A stretch of 64,000 nt of DNA. It comes from Marinobacter alexandrii. GTDB lineage: Bacteria; Pseudomonadota; Gammaproteobacteria; Pseudomonadales; Oleiphilaceae. A program made the translations under genes and the position numbers. The notes under the pieces were generated by a model. The model had not been told where the DNA came from. It saw only the letters and a list, made by a program, of their open reading frames with translations, and did no database searches. The stretch is from assembly GCF_005871205.1 (NCBI RefSeq), contig NZ_SWKM01000011.1, positions 620,001 to 684,000 on the forward strand, in the 5' to 3' direction. Each line of letters begins with the position of its first letter. Position 1 is the stretch's first letter. Below, one piece after another: positions 18,702 through 29,628 of this stretch.

Positions 18702-19814
18702 ATGTTGGTGATTCGCCCGCTTCAGGAAAACGATCTCGACGATCTCTATGCCATGGCACAAAACGCCGGCAAGGGGCTCACCACTCTGCCAGCGGACCGG
18801 GAGCTGTTGCAGAAGAAAATTGCTCATGCCCGTGAGACCTTCAACCAGCGTTGTGCCCCGGAAGCCGGCTTGTACCTGTTTGCCCTGGAAGACACCGAAC
18901 TGCGCAAAACCGTTGGTATCAGTGGCATTCAGGCCCGGGTTGGGTTGGATGAGGTGTTTTACAATTATCGCCTCAGCATAACTGTGAACGCCTCCAAGGA
19001 GCTTGGCGTGCATGTGCGCACGCCCACGCTCCACCTGTCCAATGACATGACCGACACGAGCGAGATCTGCTCATTGCTGTTATCGGATGACTACAAGGGC
19101 GGTGGAAGTGGCTTGCTGCTTTCACGCTGCCGGTTCATGTATCTGGACGAGTTCCGTAAGCACTTCTCGGAGAAAGTCTTTGCCGAAATGCGGGGCGTGT
19201 CTGACCGGGACGGCCGCAGTCCGCTCTGGGATGCGCTGGGCAGCAAGTTTTTCGACATGGAATTCAGCGAGGCGGATATGCTGTCTGGCCTCGGCAATAA
19301 GGCCTTTATTGCAGAACTAATGCCCAAGTACCCGATTTACCTGCCGATGCTGCCGGATCCCGCCCGGGCCGTTATTGGCCGGGTGCACGAGAACACCGCG
19401 CCGGCGCTCAAGATGCTTCAGGCCGAGGGGTTCAACTTCAACGGACTAGTGGATATTTTTGACGGCGGCCCGGTGGTGGAAGCCTTCGTGCACAACATCC
19501 GAACGGTTCGGGAATCGGTCAATCGCTACGCGATGGTGACACAGACCCCGATTGACCTCGATGTGCCGGCCGGCGAACGGGTGATGGTCTCCAACCGGTC
19601 GTTCCGGGATTTCCGGGTGACCACCATCCCGACCAGTTGCATAGGACCGGATACGGTCAAGATGCCGCCCGAGGTGGCCGAAGCGCTGAACCTGGAGTCA
19701 GGTGATCCGGTTCGTCTCGCCCCGTTAAAGGATAACGGCCCCCAGTTTCTGCATAGCCACCGGAGTCATGACAAAGCGGATGATCGCGTTCGCGAGTCGC
19801 GAAGCCGTTTCTGA
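18702..19814 (+). CDS. aruG: Arginine N-succinyltransferase, beta subunit, with C-terminal extension
   Basis: 370 residues, AstA family, partner of AruF. Conserved blocks are VGISGIQARVGLDEVFYNYR, GSGLLLSRCRFMYL, FIAELMPKYPIYLPMLP and FDGGPVVEAFVHNIRTVRES. The family normally ends shortly after the VRLAPL-type motif (here DPVRLAPLKDNGP). This copy runs about 25 residues further into a basic His/Arg/Ser tail (HRSHDKADDRVRESRSRF). The DNA for that tail holds a perfect palindrome at 19789-19803, suggesting a lost stop codon or an inserted repeat. The core is complete, so the enzyme should work. Confidence 0.92.
   Translation: MLVIRPLQENDLDDLYAMAQNAGKGLTTLPADRELLQKKIAHARETFNQRCAPEAGLYLFALEDTELRKTVGISGIQARVGLDEVFYNYRLSITVNASKELGVHVRTPTLHLSNDMTDTSEICSLLLSDDYKGGGSGLLLSRCRFMYLDEFRKHFSEKVFAEMRGVSDRDGRSPLWDALGSKFFDMEFSEADMLSGLGNKAFIAELMPKYPIYLPMLPDPARAVIGRVHENTAPALKMLQAEGFNFNGLVDIFDGGPVVEAFVHNIRTVRESVNRYAMVTQTPIDLDVPAGERVMVSNRSFRDFRVTTIPTSCIGPDTVKMPPEVAEALNLESGDPVRLAPLKDNGPQFLHSHRSHDKADDRVRESRSRF
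19789..19803. repeat. Palindrome inside the aruG 3' extension
   Basis: TTCGCGA G TCGCGAA, two perfect 7-base arms around one base, lies nine bases before the aruG stop codon. It may be an mRNA stem inside the ast operon or part of a small palindromic repeat. Confidence 0.45.
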
Positions 19815-19818
19815 ATAA

Positions 19819-21378
<1,560 letters not shown>

Positions 21379-21415
21379 CCCTTAATTGCGACCAACAAAA
21401 ACGGAACGAACAGCG

Positions 21416-22756
21416 ATGGTGAAGCACGCGGTAGAAGCGAATTTCGACGGTCTGGTCGGACCCACCCACAATTACGCCGGGCTGTCCTGGGGTAACGTGG
21501 CTTCGAAGTCGAATGTGCGCGCGGAATCCAATCCCCAGGAAGCAGCGCTGCAGGGACTGGCGAAAATGAAGCGGCTGGCGGACCGCGGCTACGTCCAGGG
21601 CATCCTGCCGCCGCACGAACGGCCCCATATCCCAACGCTTAGGGCGCTAGGCTTTGAAGGCTCGGACCGCCAGATTCTGGAGCAGGCCGCAAAAACCAGC
21701 CCGTCGATTCTGGCGGCGGTGTCTTCTGCGTCCACCATGTGGACCGCCAATGCCGCGACGGTATCGCCCAGCGCGGATACTGCGGATCACCGTGTGCATT
21801 TCACCCCGGCCAACCTGAGCGCCAAGTTCCATCGCTCCATTGAGCATCGGGTGACCGGACGGGCGCTGAAGGCGATCTTCGCTGACGAGGGCTATTTTGC
21901 CCATCATCCGGCCCTGCCGTCGGTGAGCCAGTTCGGTGACGAAGGCGCTGCCAACCATACCCGGTTGTGTGGCGGCTACGGCGAACCGGGTGTCGAGCTG
22001 TTCGTTTATGGGCAGGTGGCGTTCAATGATCAGGCACCGGCTCCGAAAAAATACCCGGCCCGGCAAACCCTCGAGGCCTCCCAGGCCATTGCCCGCCTGC
22101 ATGGGCTTAACGATCAGCACACGGTGTTTGCCCAGCAGAACCCGAGTGCCATCGACGCGGGCGTGTTCCACAACGATGTCATCGCGGTGGGTAATGGCAA
22201 CACCCTGTTCTATCACGACATGGCGTTTCTGGAAGAGGAGCGGGTGCTGGCGGATATCCGTTCGCGCCTGACCGGCGCCGAGCTCGAAACGGTGCGCGTC
22301 AGCAGTGCCGAAGTACCGATTGAGGATGCTGTGGCATCGTACCTGTTCAACAGCCAGTTGCTGAACACCCCCGATGGCATGATGCTGGCGGTGCCTGGTG
22401 AGTGTCGGGAAGTGGCTTCTGTCAGTCGCTACCTGGATTCCCTGGTGCAGTCCGGCGGACCCATCACCTCGGTCGAGGTGTTTGACGTCAAGCAGTCGAT
22501 GAGAAACGGCGGCGGCCCCGCCTGTTTGCGCTTGCGGGTGGTGCTCAGTGATGAGGAGCTCAAGGCCATGCACCGGGGCGTGCTGCTGACCGATGATTTG
22601 TACGAGCGTCTGACGGTCTGGGTCAAAGCGCACTACCGGGATCGCCTGTCACAGGCGGACCTGGCCGATCCGATGCTGCTTCAGGAGGTTCGCAAGGCCC
22701 TTGATGAGCTGACCGGAATCTTGGGGCTCGGCTCGATTTACGACTTCCAGCTCTAG
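21416..22756 (+). CDS. astB: N-succinylarginine dihydrolase
   Basis: 446 residues, length as in E. coli. It cleaves succinylarginine to succinylornithine, CO2 and two ammonia. Amidinotransferase-fold motifs: N-terminal [21 protein letters not shown], central FFMxH-type [26 protein letters not shown] and C-terminal [13 protein letters not shown], which holds the catalytic Cys and its neighbours. Last gene of the plus-strand ast run. Its TAG overlaps the TAG of the opposing tetR gene in a shared CTAG, leaving no space for a terminator between them. Confidence 0.95.
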   Translation: MVKHAVEANFDGLVGPTHNYAGLSWGNVASKSNVRAESNPQEAALQGLAKMKRLADRGYVQGILPPHERPHIPTLRALGFEGSDRQILEQAAKTSPSILAAVSSASTMWTANAATVSPSADTADHRVHFTPANLSAKFHRSIEHRVTGRALKAIFADEGYFAHHPALPSVSQFGDEGAANHTRLCGGYGEPGVELFVYGQVAFNDQAPAPKKYPARQTLEASQAIARLHGLNDQHTVFAQQNPSAIDAGVFHNDVIAVGNGNTLFYHDMAFLEEERVLADIRSRLTGAELETVRVSSAEVPIEDAVASYLFNSQLLNTPDGMMLAVPGECREVASVSRYLDSLVQSGGPITSVEVFDVKQSMRNGGGPACLRLRVVLSDEELKAMHRGVLLTDDLYERLTVWVKAHYRDRLSQADLADPMLLQEVRKALDELTGILGLGSIYDFQL

Positions 22757-23400
22757 GATGCGATCGACGACGTCAGCATTTCCATGGTGTGCCGGATAAG
22801 CGCATCGGGCGATACGTTATCCCCCGGTTTGCCGGATCCAGTGCCCAGTTCCGACTGACAGAGCAAGATGACGCCATGGAGGGCGCCACGAAGATACAGT
22901 GCGGTCTGCACTGGATCTGCAATCCGGTCGCGGCTCATGGTGCCGTCTTCCAATCCAAGGCGGATGGCACCAATCATCAGCTCCATCAGATCAGACTTCG
23001 AACACAACATCTCTTCCGTCTGACTCTCATCCGCCTCAGCCATGGCGGTAGAGGCCGTGGTTAACGCCGAGAAGTAGTCCGGCTCATCCTGGTAAAAGCG
23101 ATAGTAGGCCTCACCCATGGCTGCAATCTGCGCCAACCCGGTATCGGCCCGATCCCGGGCCTCCTGAAATCGGGTTGCCAGGCTTTGTCCGGCCCGCAGC
23201 ATGATGCCCCGCTGAATGGCGGCCTTATCTTTGAAATACACATACAGCAGCGCCCGACTCAAGCTCGCGGTGCGTGCGATGTCATCCATGGACGTGCGCT
23301 CGTAGCCTTTTTCCGAAAAGGCCAGTTCGGCCGCATCCAGAATGGCATCGTAGCGAGCCTGTCGCTCTCGTTCGCGGCGTGTTTTCAGCGGTTCACTCAT
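22753..23400 (-). CDS. TetR-family repressor of the adjacent RND pump
   Basis: 215 residues. The N-terminal helix-turn-helix is typical ([44 protein letters not shown]), and the ligand-binding half is all-helical. ATG 23400 is chosen; an upstream in-frame ATG at 23412 is possible. It is divergent from the efflux genes, and the intergenic region holds two copies of a 13-bp palindrome overlapping the promoter. That is the usual layout for a TetR repressor controlling itself and its pump. The inducer is unknown. Confidence 0.88.
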   Translation of the reverse strand: MSEPLKTRRERERQARYDAILDAAELAFSEKGYERTSMDDIARTASLSRALLYVYFKDKAAIQRGIMLRAGQSLATRFQEARDRADTGLAQIAAMGEAYYRFYQDEPDYFSALTTASTAMAEADESQTEEMLCSKSDLMELMIGAIRLGLEDGTMSRDRIADPVQTALYLRGALHGVILLCQSELGTGSGKPGDNVSPDALIRHTMEMLTSSIAS

Positions 23401-23464
23401 CGGACTTTCCATATTGCTACAACGGCATTGGCATCATACCTCAAAGTGAATAAGGCCTGATTAT

Positions 23465-23495
23465 TGACAAAATGTCAAAGAGTGACATTATGTCG
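23465..23495. promoter_or_regulatory. Tandem TetR-type operators overlapping the RND promoter
   Basis: Site 1 (23465-23477) reads TGACAaaaTGTCA, a perfect repeat. Site 2 (23483-23495) reads TGACAttaTGTCG, with one mismatch. Their centres are 18 bp apart, so two dimers could bind nearly the same face. A TTGACA -35 element at 23464 is embedded in site 1, and the likely -10 region falls in site 2. Confidence 0.7.
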
Positions 23496-23566
23496 TAATT
23501 ATAGTCTCGGGATTCCGATGGAGCGGGCGCCCGTCACCGACCAGAGCAAGGATGAAAGGACAAACC

Positions 23567-24646
23567 ATGAAGCCACTTCTTCCATCATTCGCCGTTGTTA
23601 TCGCCATTGCCGTCGTGGTGTCGCTGTCCGGCTGTAGAGCTGGTGATGTCTCGGCCGAAACGTCAGAACCCACGGTATCGGTGCGGGTTGCCGATGTGAC
23701 CGGTGGCCAGACTGAAGGCCTGGCCCTGCGCTTCTCCGGTATCGTGCGGGCGACCCAGCGGGCAACCTTGACCTTTCAGGTCAGCGGTACTCTGAAAGAA
23801 CGTGCCGTGGAACTGGGACAGACGGTCAGTTCCGGTGACGTGCTGGCACGGGTCTATAACCCGGCCCTGGCGCCTGCGCGGGATTCTGCCCGGGCCAAGC
23901 TGGATGAACTGAAAACCCAGTTCGAGCAGGCCAAGCGGGAATGGGATCGCTCTAGCCACTTGCACGAACGGGGTGTGGTGTCGGAGCAAAGCCTTGAACA
24001 GCTTGCCGCTCGCCGGGATTCGCTCCGGGCCAGTGTGGCGACTGCCCAGGCGGCGTTGGCCGAGGCCACCCAGTTGTTGGACGAAAGCACCCTGCGGGCC
24101 CCCTTTTCAGGCCGGGTTGAAGCCGTGCTGGTGGAACCGGATGAGTTTGTCGCCGCCGGCCAGCCGGTGATGCGGCTGTCGTCGCCCCAGGGCCGGGAAG
24201 TTGAAGTTCGGGTACCGGCTTACCTGCTGGAGCATGTGACCCTGCAACAAGAACTGCCGATCTGGTCGGTGCAGGACCGGACCCGTCCGCCCCAGACTGG
24301 GTCGGTGGTGGAAATCGCCCAGGCCGGTGCGGTTCGGGGTGAACTGCATCCGATTCTGGTGAGCCTGCCGGTGGATTCCCTGGAGCCCGGTGCGCCGGTG
24401 GAAGTCGGCATCACGCCGGTGCGGGTGTCGGCGACCACCGTGCCCCTGCTGTCGGTTGTGCGCACCGGTGAGGGCACGGGCGTGTTCCGGGTGCGGGACG
24501 GTCAGGCCAGACGTGTTCCGGTCACTGTCGAACGTATCGTGGGTGAGCGTGTGGTGGTTCGTGCCGAGCAGCTTTCCCCCGGTGACCAGGTGGTATACGC
24601 GGGCATGACCCGGCTCACCGATGGTGACGCCGTGGAGGTGCGGTGA
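23567..24646 (+). CDS. RND efflux periplasmic adaptor lipoprotein
   Basis: 359 residues, membrane fusion protein family. It has a lipoprotein signal with lipobox SLSGC (Cys23), a lipoyl half-motif, a long coiled-coil hairpin (about 95-165, KLDELKTQFEQAKREWD... to AEATQLLDES), the second lipoyl half (LRAPFSGRVEAVLVEPDEFV), then beta-barrel and membrane-proximal domains. It bridges the inner-membrane pump to a TolC-like channel; no channel gene is present here. Start 23567 has AAGGA seven bases upstream. Its TGA overlaps the permease start (TGATG), indicating coupled translation. Confidence 0.9.
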   Translation: MKPLLPSFAVVIAIAVVVSLSGCRAGDVSAETSEPTVSVRVADVTGGQTEGLALRFSGIVRATQRATLTFQVSGTLKERAVELGQTVSSGDVLARVYNPALAPARDSARAKLDELKTQFEQAKREWDRSSHLHERGVVSEQSLEQLAARRDSLRASVATAQAALAEATQLLDESTLRAPFSGRVEAVLVEPDEFVAAGQPVMRLSSPQGREVEVRVPAYLLEHVTLQQELPIWSVQDRTRPPQTGSVVEIAQAGAVRGELHPILVSLPVDSLEPGAPVEVGITPVRVSATTVPLLSVVRTGEGTGVFRVRDGQARRVPVTVERIVGERVVVRAEQLSPGDQVVYAGMTRLTDGDAVEVR

Positions 24647-27600
24647 TGACTCGCCGACTGCTGAATTGCCGCCGGCTACTGGGCATGGTGGTCACCATGC
24701 TGTGCCTGCTGGGTATTGCCGCCTATAGCACCATGCCGCGCCAGGAAGACCCCTCGTTTCCCTACCGGGCCGGAATGGTCTCGGTGAACTATCCCGGTGC
24801 CAGCGCTGATGCGGTGGAGCGGCTGGTGCTCCAGCCTCTCGTTGATGAACTGCGCCAAGTGGAGGAGGTGGATTACAGCGAAGGCACGGCCCGAACCGGG
24901 GTAGCCCTGGTCAAGCTGCGCCTGAACGATGCCATTTACGATACTGATCCCGCCTGGGATCGGGTCCGGCTCGCCATGGAGCGGGCCAGGAATGACTTCC
25001 CGGACGATGTCGGCCAGATGGAGCTGGACGACCGGCTGATCGATATTCCCGCCATAGTGTTGGCGGTGTCCGGCGGCCCCTCCGTAACTGAGTTGACCGA
25101 CGTAGCCGAGCGTCTTAAGCGCAACCTGGCTGACATCTCAGGGGTATCGCGCATTGATCTGGAAGGCGACGCCGATGAGCAGATTACCCTGGCACTGGAT
25201 GACGCCGCCCTGTTTCGTCTGGGCATTTCGCCGGCCCGGGTAATGGACACCCTGGCTCGACGCAACCAGACCATTCCCGGCGGTTTTGTGGTGTCAGACG
25301 GCCGACGGCTTTCGATCCTGCCGAACAGTGAATTTGCCGACATTGAGGCCATACGGGCTACGCCCCTCGAACTCCCGGACGGCTCCCAGGTGCCCCTGGC
25401 GGCTGCGGCCGATGTCTGGCGTGGGCCGGTGGAGCCTCGGCAACCTGAGACCTGGTACGACGGCGAACGGGTGGTGCTGGTCTCGATCATCATGGAGGAG
25501 GGGACCACCGATGCCATCCGGTTCGGTCAGCGGGTGCGGGAACGGGTAGAGGCCATCCGCGGGGAGTTCCAGCCCTACGAGATCCGGGAGATGTTCTTCC
25601 AGCCCGACAAGGTTGAGCAGCGCCTGGATAACCTGGCCTGGAGTCTGGTGCTGTCGGTGCTGATCATTGTCGCCGTGGTGTTCACTGGCATGGGCATCCG
25701 CATGGGGCTGTTGGTGGCCTCCATCCTGCCGATGGTGGCGCTGATCAGTATTGGTCTGTACGACTTGGGCGGTGGGGTACTGCACCAGATTGCGGTGATC
25801 GGCATAGTCATCTCCCTGGGTATTCTCATCGATAACGCCATCGTTATTGTTGAGAACATCCAGGGCCACCTGGACCACGGCATGCGACGACTGGATGCCC
25901 TGCGCACTGCCGTTGGCGAGCTGGCGGGGCCACTCGGCGCCTCTACCGGAACTACGCTGGCGGCCTTTGCCCCCCTGTTGTTATCCAAGGGTGGTGCCGC
26001 CGACTTTACCCGGGGCGTGCCGGTAATGATCATGCTGACTCTCTCCGTCAGCTACCTGCTTGCTATCTCGGCGGTGCCTTTGCTGGCTGCCCGATTTCTC
26101 AAACCCCGTCACAACGTTAGTAGTGATCGACTGGTGGGTCTGGCCCGGTTCCTCGGTGGCCTGGTGTCCCGTTATCCCGGTCGCTTGATCGCTGCCGGTG
26201 CCCTGCTGGTTTCAATCAGTGTGGCAATGACGCCGTTCATGGCCCAGCAATTCTTCCCGAATGCCGACCGCCCTCGGGTGATTGTTGAACTGTACATGCC
26301 GGAAGGTACCGATCAGGAGCGCACGGCGGAGGCAGCATCGGACCTGGAGCGGATGATCCGAACCCAGCCCAAGGCGGTGGAGGTTCACCGGTTTGTTGGC
26401 TTCACCGGTCCCAGCTTCTACTACAACCTGCAGCGTGCCCCACAGGCACCTAACAGAGCCCGGCTGGTTATCCGAACGCCAACCCTGGCTGACACCACCG
26501 AAATGATTCGCTGGGTCCGTGCCCATGTGAACGATGAAATGCCAGAGCTGGATGTCAGCGTCGGCATTCTGGGCCAAGGGCCACCCCGGGCTGCCCCGGT
26601 TGCTGTCCGTGTCTATCACGCCAGCGATGTCACCCGGACCGAGGCGGTGGAACAGATCTTTGCCATCCTGCGCCAGGTTGAGGGCACAGTGGATGTCCGA
26701 CACGACCTCGATATCGGCGTACCGAGCATTGCCATCAATGTTGATGACGCCACCGCGGCCCGTTATGGACTGACCCGGGCTGACGTTGCCCAGAGTCTCT
26801 ACGGCCAGAGTTTTGGTGTAATCGCTGAGCGTTATCGGCAGGAAGAAGATCCGATTCCGTTGGTGCTGAGATCTCGAGAGGGCACCGCGTTGTCGCTGTC
26901 ACGACTGCTGTCGGTGAATATCTACAATGATCGCGGTGATGCGGTTCCGCTGTCGGCAGTAGCCACTGTCGAGACTACCTGGGAACCGGCGGTACGCTAT
27001 CTGCGGGACGGCGTCCGGATGAACACGGTGACTGCCAACCTGCAGACCGGTTACGGCTTCAATGTTGCCCTTGAGCGCCTGAATGAGGCGTTGGAACAAA
27101 ACCCGCTGCCGGAGGGCACTCGCATAGCCCTGGGTGGCGATGCTGAAGGCTCCGGTGACGCCAACAGCGCACTGCTCACGGCCGCGCCCATCGGTGTGCT
27201 GTTACTGCTGTTCTTCCTGCTGTTGCAGTTCAATTCCTTCCGTCGGGTTGGCATCATCCTGTTGACGGTGCCGCTGGCGACGGTGGGTATCTTCCCGGGG
27301 CTGGTGCTGTCGAACTCACCGTTTGGCTTCCAGTCGTTGCTGGGGGTGATTGCGCTGGTGGGGATTGTAGTGAACAACGCCATCGTGCTGCTGGATGTCA
27401 TGGATCGGCAACTGGCGGCAGGTGAGGGCATCCGGGATGCGGTGCGCAAAGCCGTCGAACAGCGTACCCGGCCGATTTTGTTGACTACGGCCACCACTGT
27501 GGCCGGGTTGCTGCCGCTGGCGTTTTCCAGTTCAACCCTGTGGCCACCCATGGCCTGGGCCATTATCTCGGGGCTGCTGGCTTCCACGGTATTGACCCTG

Positions 27601-27672
27601 CTGGTGATACCCGCGGTGTGCACGCAACTGATCAAGGCCCCGGTCCCTGAGCCTGAAAACGCGCCAGCCTGA
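24646..27672 (+). CDS. RND-family efflux permease
   Basis: 1008 residues in the two-fold repeat typical of resistance-nodulation-division pumps: TM1 (about 12-28), a large periplasmic loop, TM2-6 near 325-485, TM7 near 510-530, a second loop, and TM8-12 from about 845. The TM4 proton-relay region reads ILIDNAIVIVENI, with Asp-Asn where multidrug pumps such as AcrB have Asp-Asp. The second repeat carries VVNNAIVLLDVM. This places it among divergent RND pumps rather than the AcrB clade, and its substrate cannot be named. Encoded directly after its adaptor and under the divergent TetR regulator. Confidence 0.92.
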   Translation: MTRRLLNCRRLLGMVVTMLCLLGIAAYSTMPRQEDPSFPYRAGMVSVNYPGASADAVERLVLQPLVDELRQVEEVDYSEGTARTGVALVKLRLNDAIYDTDPAWDRVRLAMERARNDFPDDVGQMELDDRLIDIPAIVLAVSGGPSVTELTDVAERLKRNLADISGVSRIDLEGDADEQITLALDDAALFRLGISPARVMDTLARRNQTIPGGFVVSDGRRLSILPNSEFADIEAIRATPLELPDGSQVPLAAAADVWRGPVEPRQPETWYDGERVVLVSIIMEEGTTDAIRFGQRVRERVEAIRGEFQPYEIREMFFQPDKVEQRLDNLAWSLVLSVLIIVAVVFTGMGIRMGLLVASILPMVALISIGLYDLGGGVLHQIAVIGIVISLGILIDNAIVIVENIQGHLDHGMRRLDALRTAVGELAGPLGASTGTTLAAFAPLLLSKGGAADFTRGVPVMIMLTLSVSYLLAISAVPLLAARFLKPRHNVSSDRLVGLARFLGGLVSRYPGRLIAAGALLVSISVAMTPFMAQQFFPNADRPRVIVELYMPEGTDQERTAEAASDLERMIRTQPKAVEVHRFVGFTGPSFYYNLQRAPQAPNRARLVIRTPTLADTTEMIRWVRAHVNDEMPELDVSVGILGQGPPRAAPVAVRVYHASDVTRTEAVEQIFAILRQVEGTVDVRHDLDIGVPSIAINVDDATAARYGLTRADVAQSLYGQSFGVIAERYRQEEDPIPLVLRSREGTALSLSRLLSVNIYNDRGDAVPLSAVATVETTWEPAVRYLRDGVRMNTVTANLQTGYGFNVALERLNEALEQNPLPEGTRIALGGDAEGSGDANSALLTAAPIGVLLLLFFLLLQFNSFRRVGIILLTVPLATVGIFPGLVLSNSPFGFQSLLGVIALVGIVVNNAIVLLDVMDRQLAAGEGIRDAVRKAVEQRTRPILLTTATTVAGLLPLAFSSSTLWPPMAWAIISGLLASTVLTLLVIPAVCTQLIKAPVPEPENAPA

Positions 27673-27696
27673 GCCTGCGCTGAATCCGGTTTCTGG

Positions 27697-27725
27697 TCAG
27701 GCCCCGGTAGTGTGCCGGGGCCTGA
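27697..27725. terminator. Hairpin between RND permease and astE 3' ends
   Basis: A perfect 11-bp stem, TCAGGCCCCGG with its complement and a 7-base loop, includes the last codons of astE on the minus strand and begins 24 bases after the permease stop. There is no T run. It probably acts as a shared end structure for two convergent transcripts. Confidence 0.5.
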
Positions 27726-28746
27726 TCAACAGGCCCGCCCGCTGGCCCACAGGCACGTCCCTGTTGGGAAATACAATCGACTCGGCCTGATCGCCAACCC
27801 GGTAAGTGGTCGACTCGTCTTCCCAGATCACGGTGCCCGGCGCGTACTCGGTAAAGTTCGCCACGTCATCCGGCACATGAAACACAAAGTTCGGGCCGGT
27901 ATTCAGAATCTCCTGCACCACTTCAAACACCGTTAGCCGCTCGAACGTCGGCTTTGCCGGTTGCGGCGCAGGCTCGCCCCGAAACCGACGTCGCAGCGCA
28001 TCACGAATGCCGGTAAACCGGCTCAGATCGTTCTGCCCGAACGGCCGCACCTTGCCCAGCTCCACAGTAAAACTCTCCGCACCCAGCTGCGACGACGAGA
28101 ACGACGAAAACGTGGTGCCCGATTTGTGCTGAAGCAACAGCGTCTCGACCTCGGCCTCCAACAGGAACTCACACTGCTGTGGGGGCACCTCGCGACCTTC
28201 CACAAATGGGTACAGGGCAAACTTTTCCCGCTGGGACGGCCGGATCGCCGTGTGCAGGTCGTAGTGAGAGAGCTGGCCGGAATGGCTAGCCTGAAAGTCC
28301 CGGCACAGGGACTCAATTTGCCGTGCTCTCGTGGCTTCCGGCAGGCCCTGATACTCGGGCTTTTGGTGGGCACCATGGAACAGCCGATTCATGTTCGCAT
28401 CGAGAAACCGATCACCCGCCACCATGGCAGGCGGGTTGCCCAGGATCAGCAACATCGGACAGGCCAGTTGCCAGTCGCCGTGCAGCAGTTCGTTGACCAG
28501 ACCATTCAAAACCTCAATGGGCGCGGTCTCGTTGCCGTGCACGCCGGCGGAGACAATTAGAGCTTCGTTGTTGGGGTTTGATCGGCCGGGGGCTGGCGTC
28601 AGCTCCAGAACTCCCAGAGCCTTACGGACAATGACTGTGCCATCCGGCAGTTCGGTACAGGCTTCGGCCACATCGGCAGTGGCGTTGCTGAGGGTGTGAC
28701 TGAGCCAATCAGCTGAATCAGAAAAAAGATCCGAATACACAGTCAT
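27697..28746 (-). CDS. astE: Succinylglutamate desuccinylase
   Basis: 349-residue zinc carboxypeptidase-type enzyme that releases glutamate and succinate in the last AST step. Zinc and substrate motifs: GVHGNETAP (His and Glu ligands), DANMNRLFHG, SHYDLHTAIRPS (third ligand His), and the catalytic Glu in SFTVELGKVRPFG. It lies apart from the other ast genes, on the opposite strand behind the ABC transporter genes. This resembles the aot-aru linkage in Pseudomonas. An unusual inverted-repeat element separates it from the transporter. Confidence 0.94.
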   Translation of the reverse strand: MTVYSDLFSDSADWLSHTLSNATADVAEACTELPDGTVIVRKALGVLELTPAPGRSNPNNEALIVSAGVHGNETAPIEVLNGLVNELLHGDWQLACPMLLILGNPPAMVAGDRFLDANMNRLFHGAHQKPEYQGLPEATRARQIESLCRDFQASHSGQLSHYDLHTAIRPSQREKFALYPFVEGREVPPQQCEFLLEAEVETLLLQHKSGTTFSSFSSSQLGAESFTVELGKVRPFGQNDLSRFTGIRDALRRRFRGEPAPQPAKPTFERLTVFEVVQEILNTGPNFVFHVPDDVANFTEYAPGTVIWEDESTTYRVGDQAESIVFPNRDVPVGQRAGLLIRPRHTTGA

Positions 28747-28769
28747 TAGAATCCCCGAAATAAATCTGG

Positions 28770-28879
28770 GGGCGGGCAGGGTGTTGCCTCCCGGGAGTGT
28801 GTGAAGCCATGGACGGCTTCACTCAAACGCCCCATGGATGGGCTCGAGCGGCTCCCGGGAGGCAACACCCTGCCTGCCC
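28770..28879. repeat. Long inverted-repeat element between aotM and astE
   Basis: Two 28-base arms (28770-28797 and 28852-28879) are reverse complements with a single mismatch; the core is GGGTGTTGCCTCCCGGGAG. The 54-base interior folds again: GTGAAGCC pairs with GGCTTCAC, and a second smaller stem is built on CCCATGGATGGG. The whole would form a cruciform or clover-like RNA. It looks like a repetitive extragenic element. Placed inside a transporter-astE transcript it may set their expression ratio. Confidence 0.7.
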
Positions 28880-28902
28880 GGGCACCAAAGTCTGAGGAGA
28901 TG

Positions 28903-29625
28903 TCAGTTGCTAACCGGACGCTGATGTCGCAACAGATGGTTTTCCAGCTTGCGGAACGCAAACACCAGAATAAAAGTCAGTACCATGTAGATCAGCGCCA
29001 CAAAGATGAACGCATCGAATGGCGCGTAGAACCGGGAATAGATATTCCGGGCCGCGCCGGTCAGATCAACAATGGTCACCACACTGGCAATCGCGCTTGA
29101 GTGCAGCATGAAGATGACCTCGTTGGAGTAGGCCTGAACCGCACGCCGGGCAGCACTCGGCAGGATAATCCGACGCATGCGCATGAACCAGTTCATGCCA
29201 TAGGCCTTGGCTGCCTCAATCTCACCATGGGGCGTAGACATAATCGCACCGCGGATGATTTCGGTGGTGTAGGCCGCTGTGTTCAAGGTGAACGCCAGCA
29301 GCGCGGGATAGAACGGCTCCCGGAAAATCTCCCACCAGAAAGTTTCCTGGATACCCGGAATTTGCGCGATGCCGTAATAGATGATGTACAACTGGATTAG
29401 CAGCGGCGTGCCACGAAACAGGTAGGTGTAAAGCCACACCGGCGTTGACACCAGTGGGTTCCGGCTGGTGCGCAGGATCGCCAGCGGGACGGCGCAAACC
29501 AGGCCAATCACCAGCGACAGGAAGACCAACTGAACCGTGCTAACCAGACCATTCCAGTATTCCACCATGGTCATGGCGGTAAAGATTTCGTTCTGGTTCA
29601 GCCATTGGGCGATAAAATCAGGCAT
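28903..29625 (-). CDS. aotM: Arginine/ornithine ABC transporter permease, HisM/AotM type
   Basis: 240-residue inner-membrane permease of the polar amino acid family with about five membrane spans. The EAA loop that contacts the ATPase is GEIEAAKAYGMNWFMRMRR near 140. Its stop-start spacing with the partner permease is only three bases. Together with the next three genes it forms a complete basic amino acid importer. The specificity (arginine/ornithine) is inferred from the binding protein and from linkage to the arginine succinyltransferase genes. Confidence 0.88.
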   Translation of the reverse strand: MPDFIAQWLNQNEIFTAMTMVEYWNGLVSTVQLVFLSLVIGLVCAVPLAILRTSRNPLVSTPVWLYTYLFRGTPLLIQLYIIYYGIAQIPGIQETFWWEIFREPFYPALLAFTLNTAAYTTEIIRGAIMSTPHGEIEAAKAYGMNWFMRMRRIILPSAARRAVQAYSNEVIFMLHSSAIASVVTIVDLTGAARNIYSRFYAPFDAFIFVALIYMVLTFILVFAFRKLENHLLRHQRPVSN

Positions 29626-29628
29626 CTC

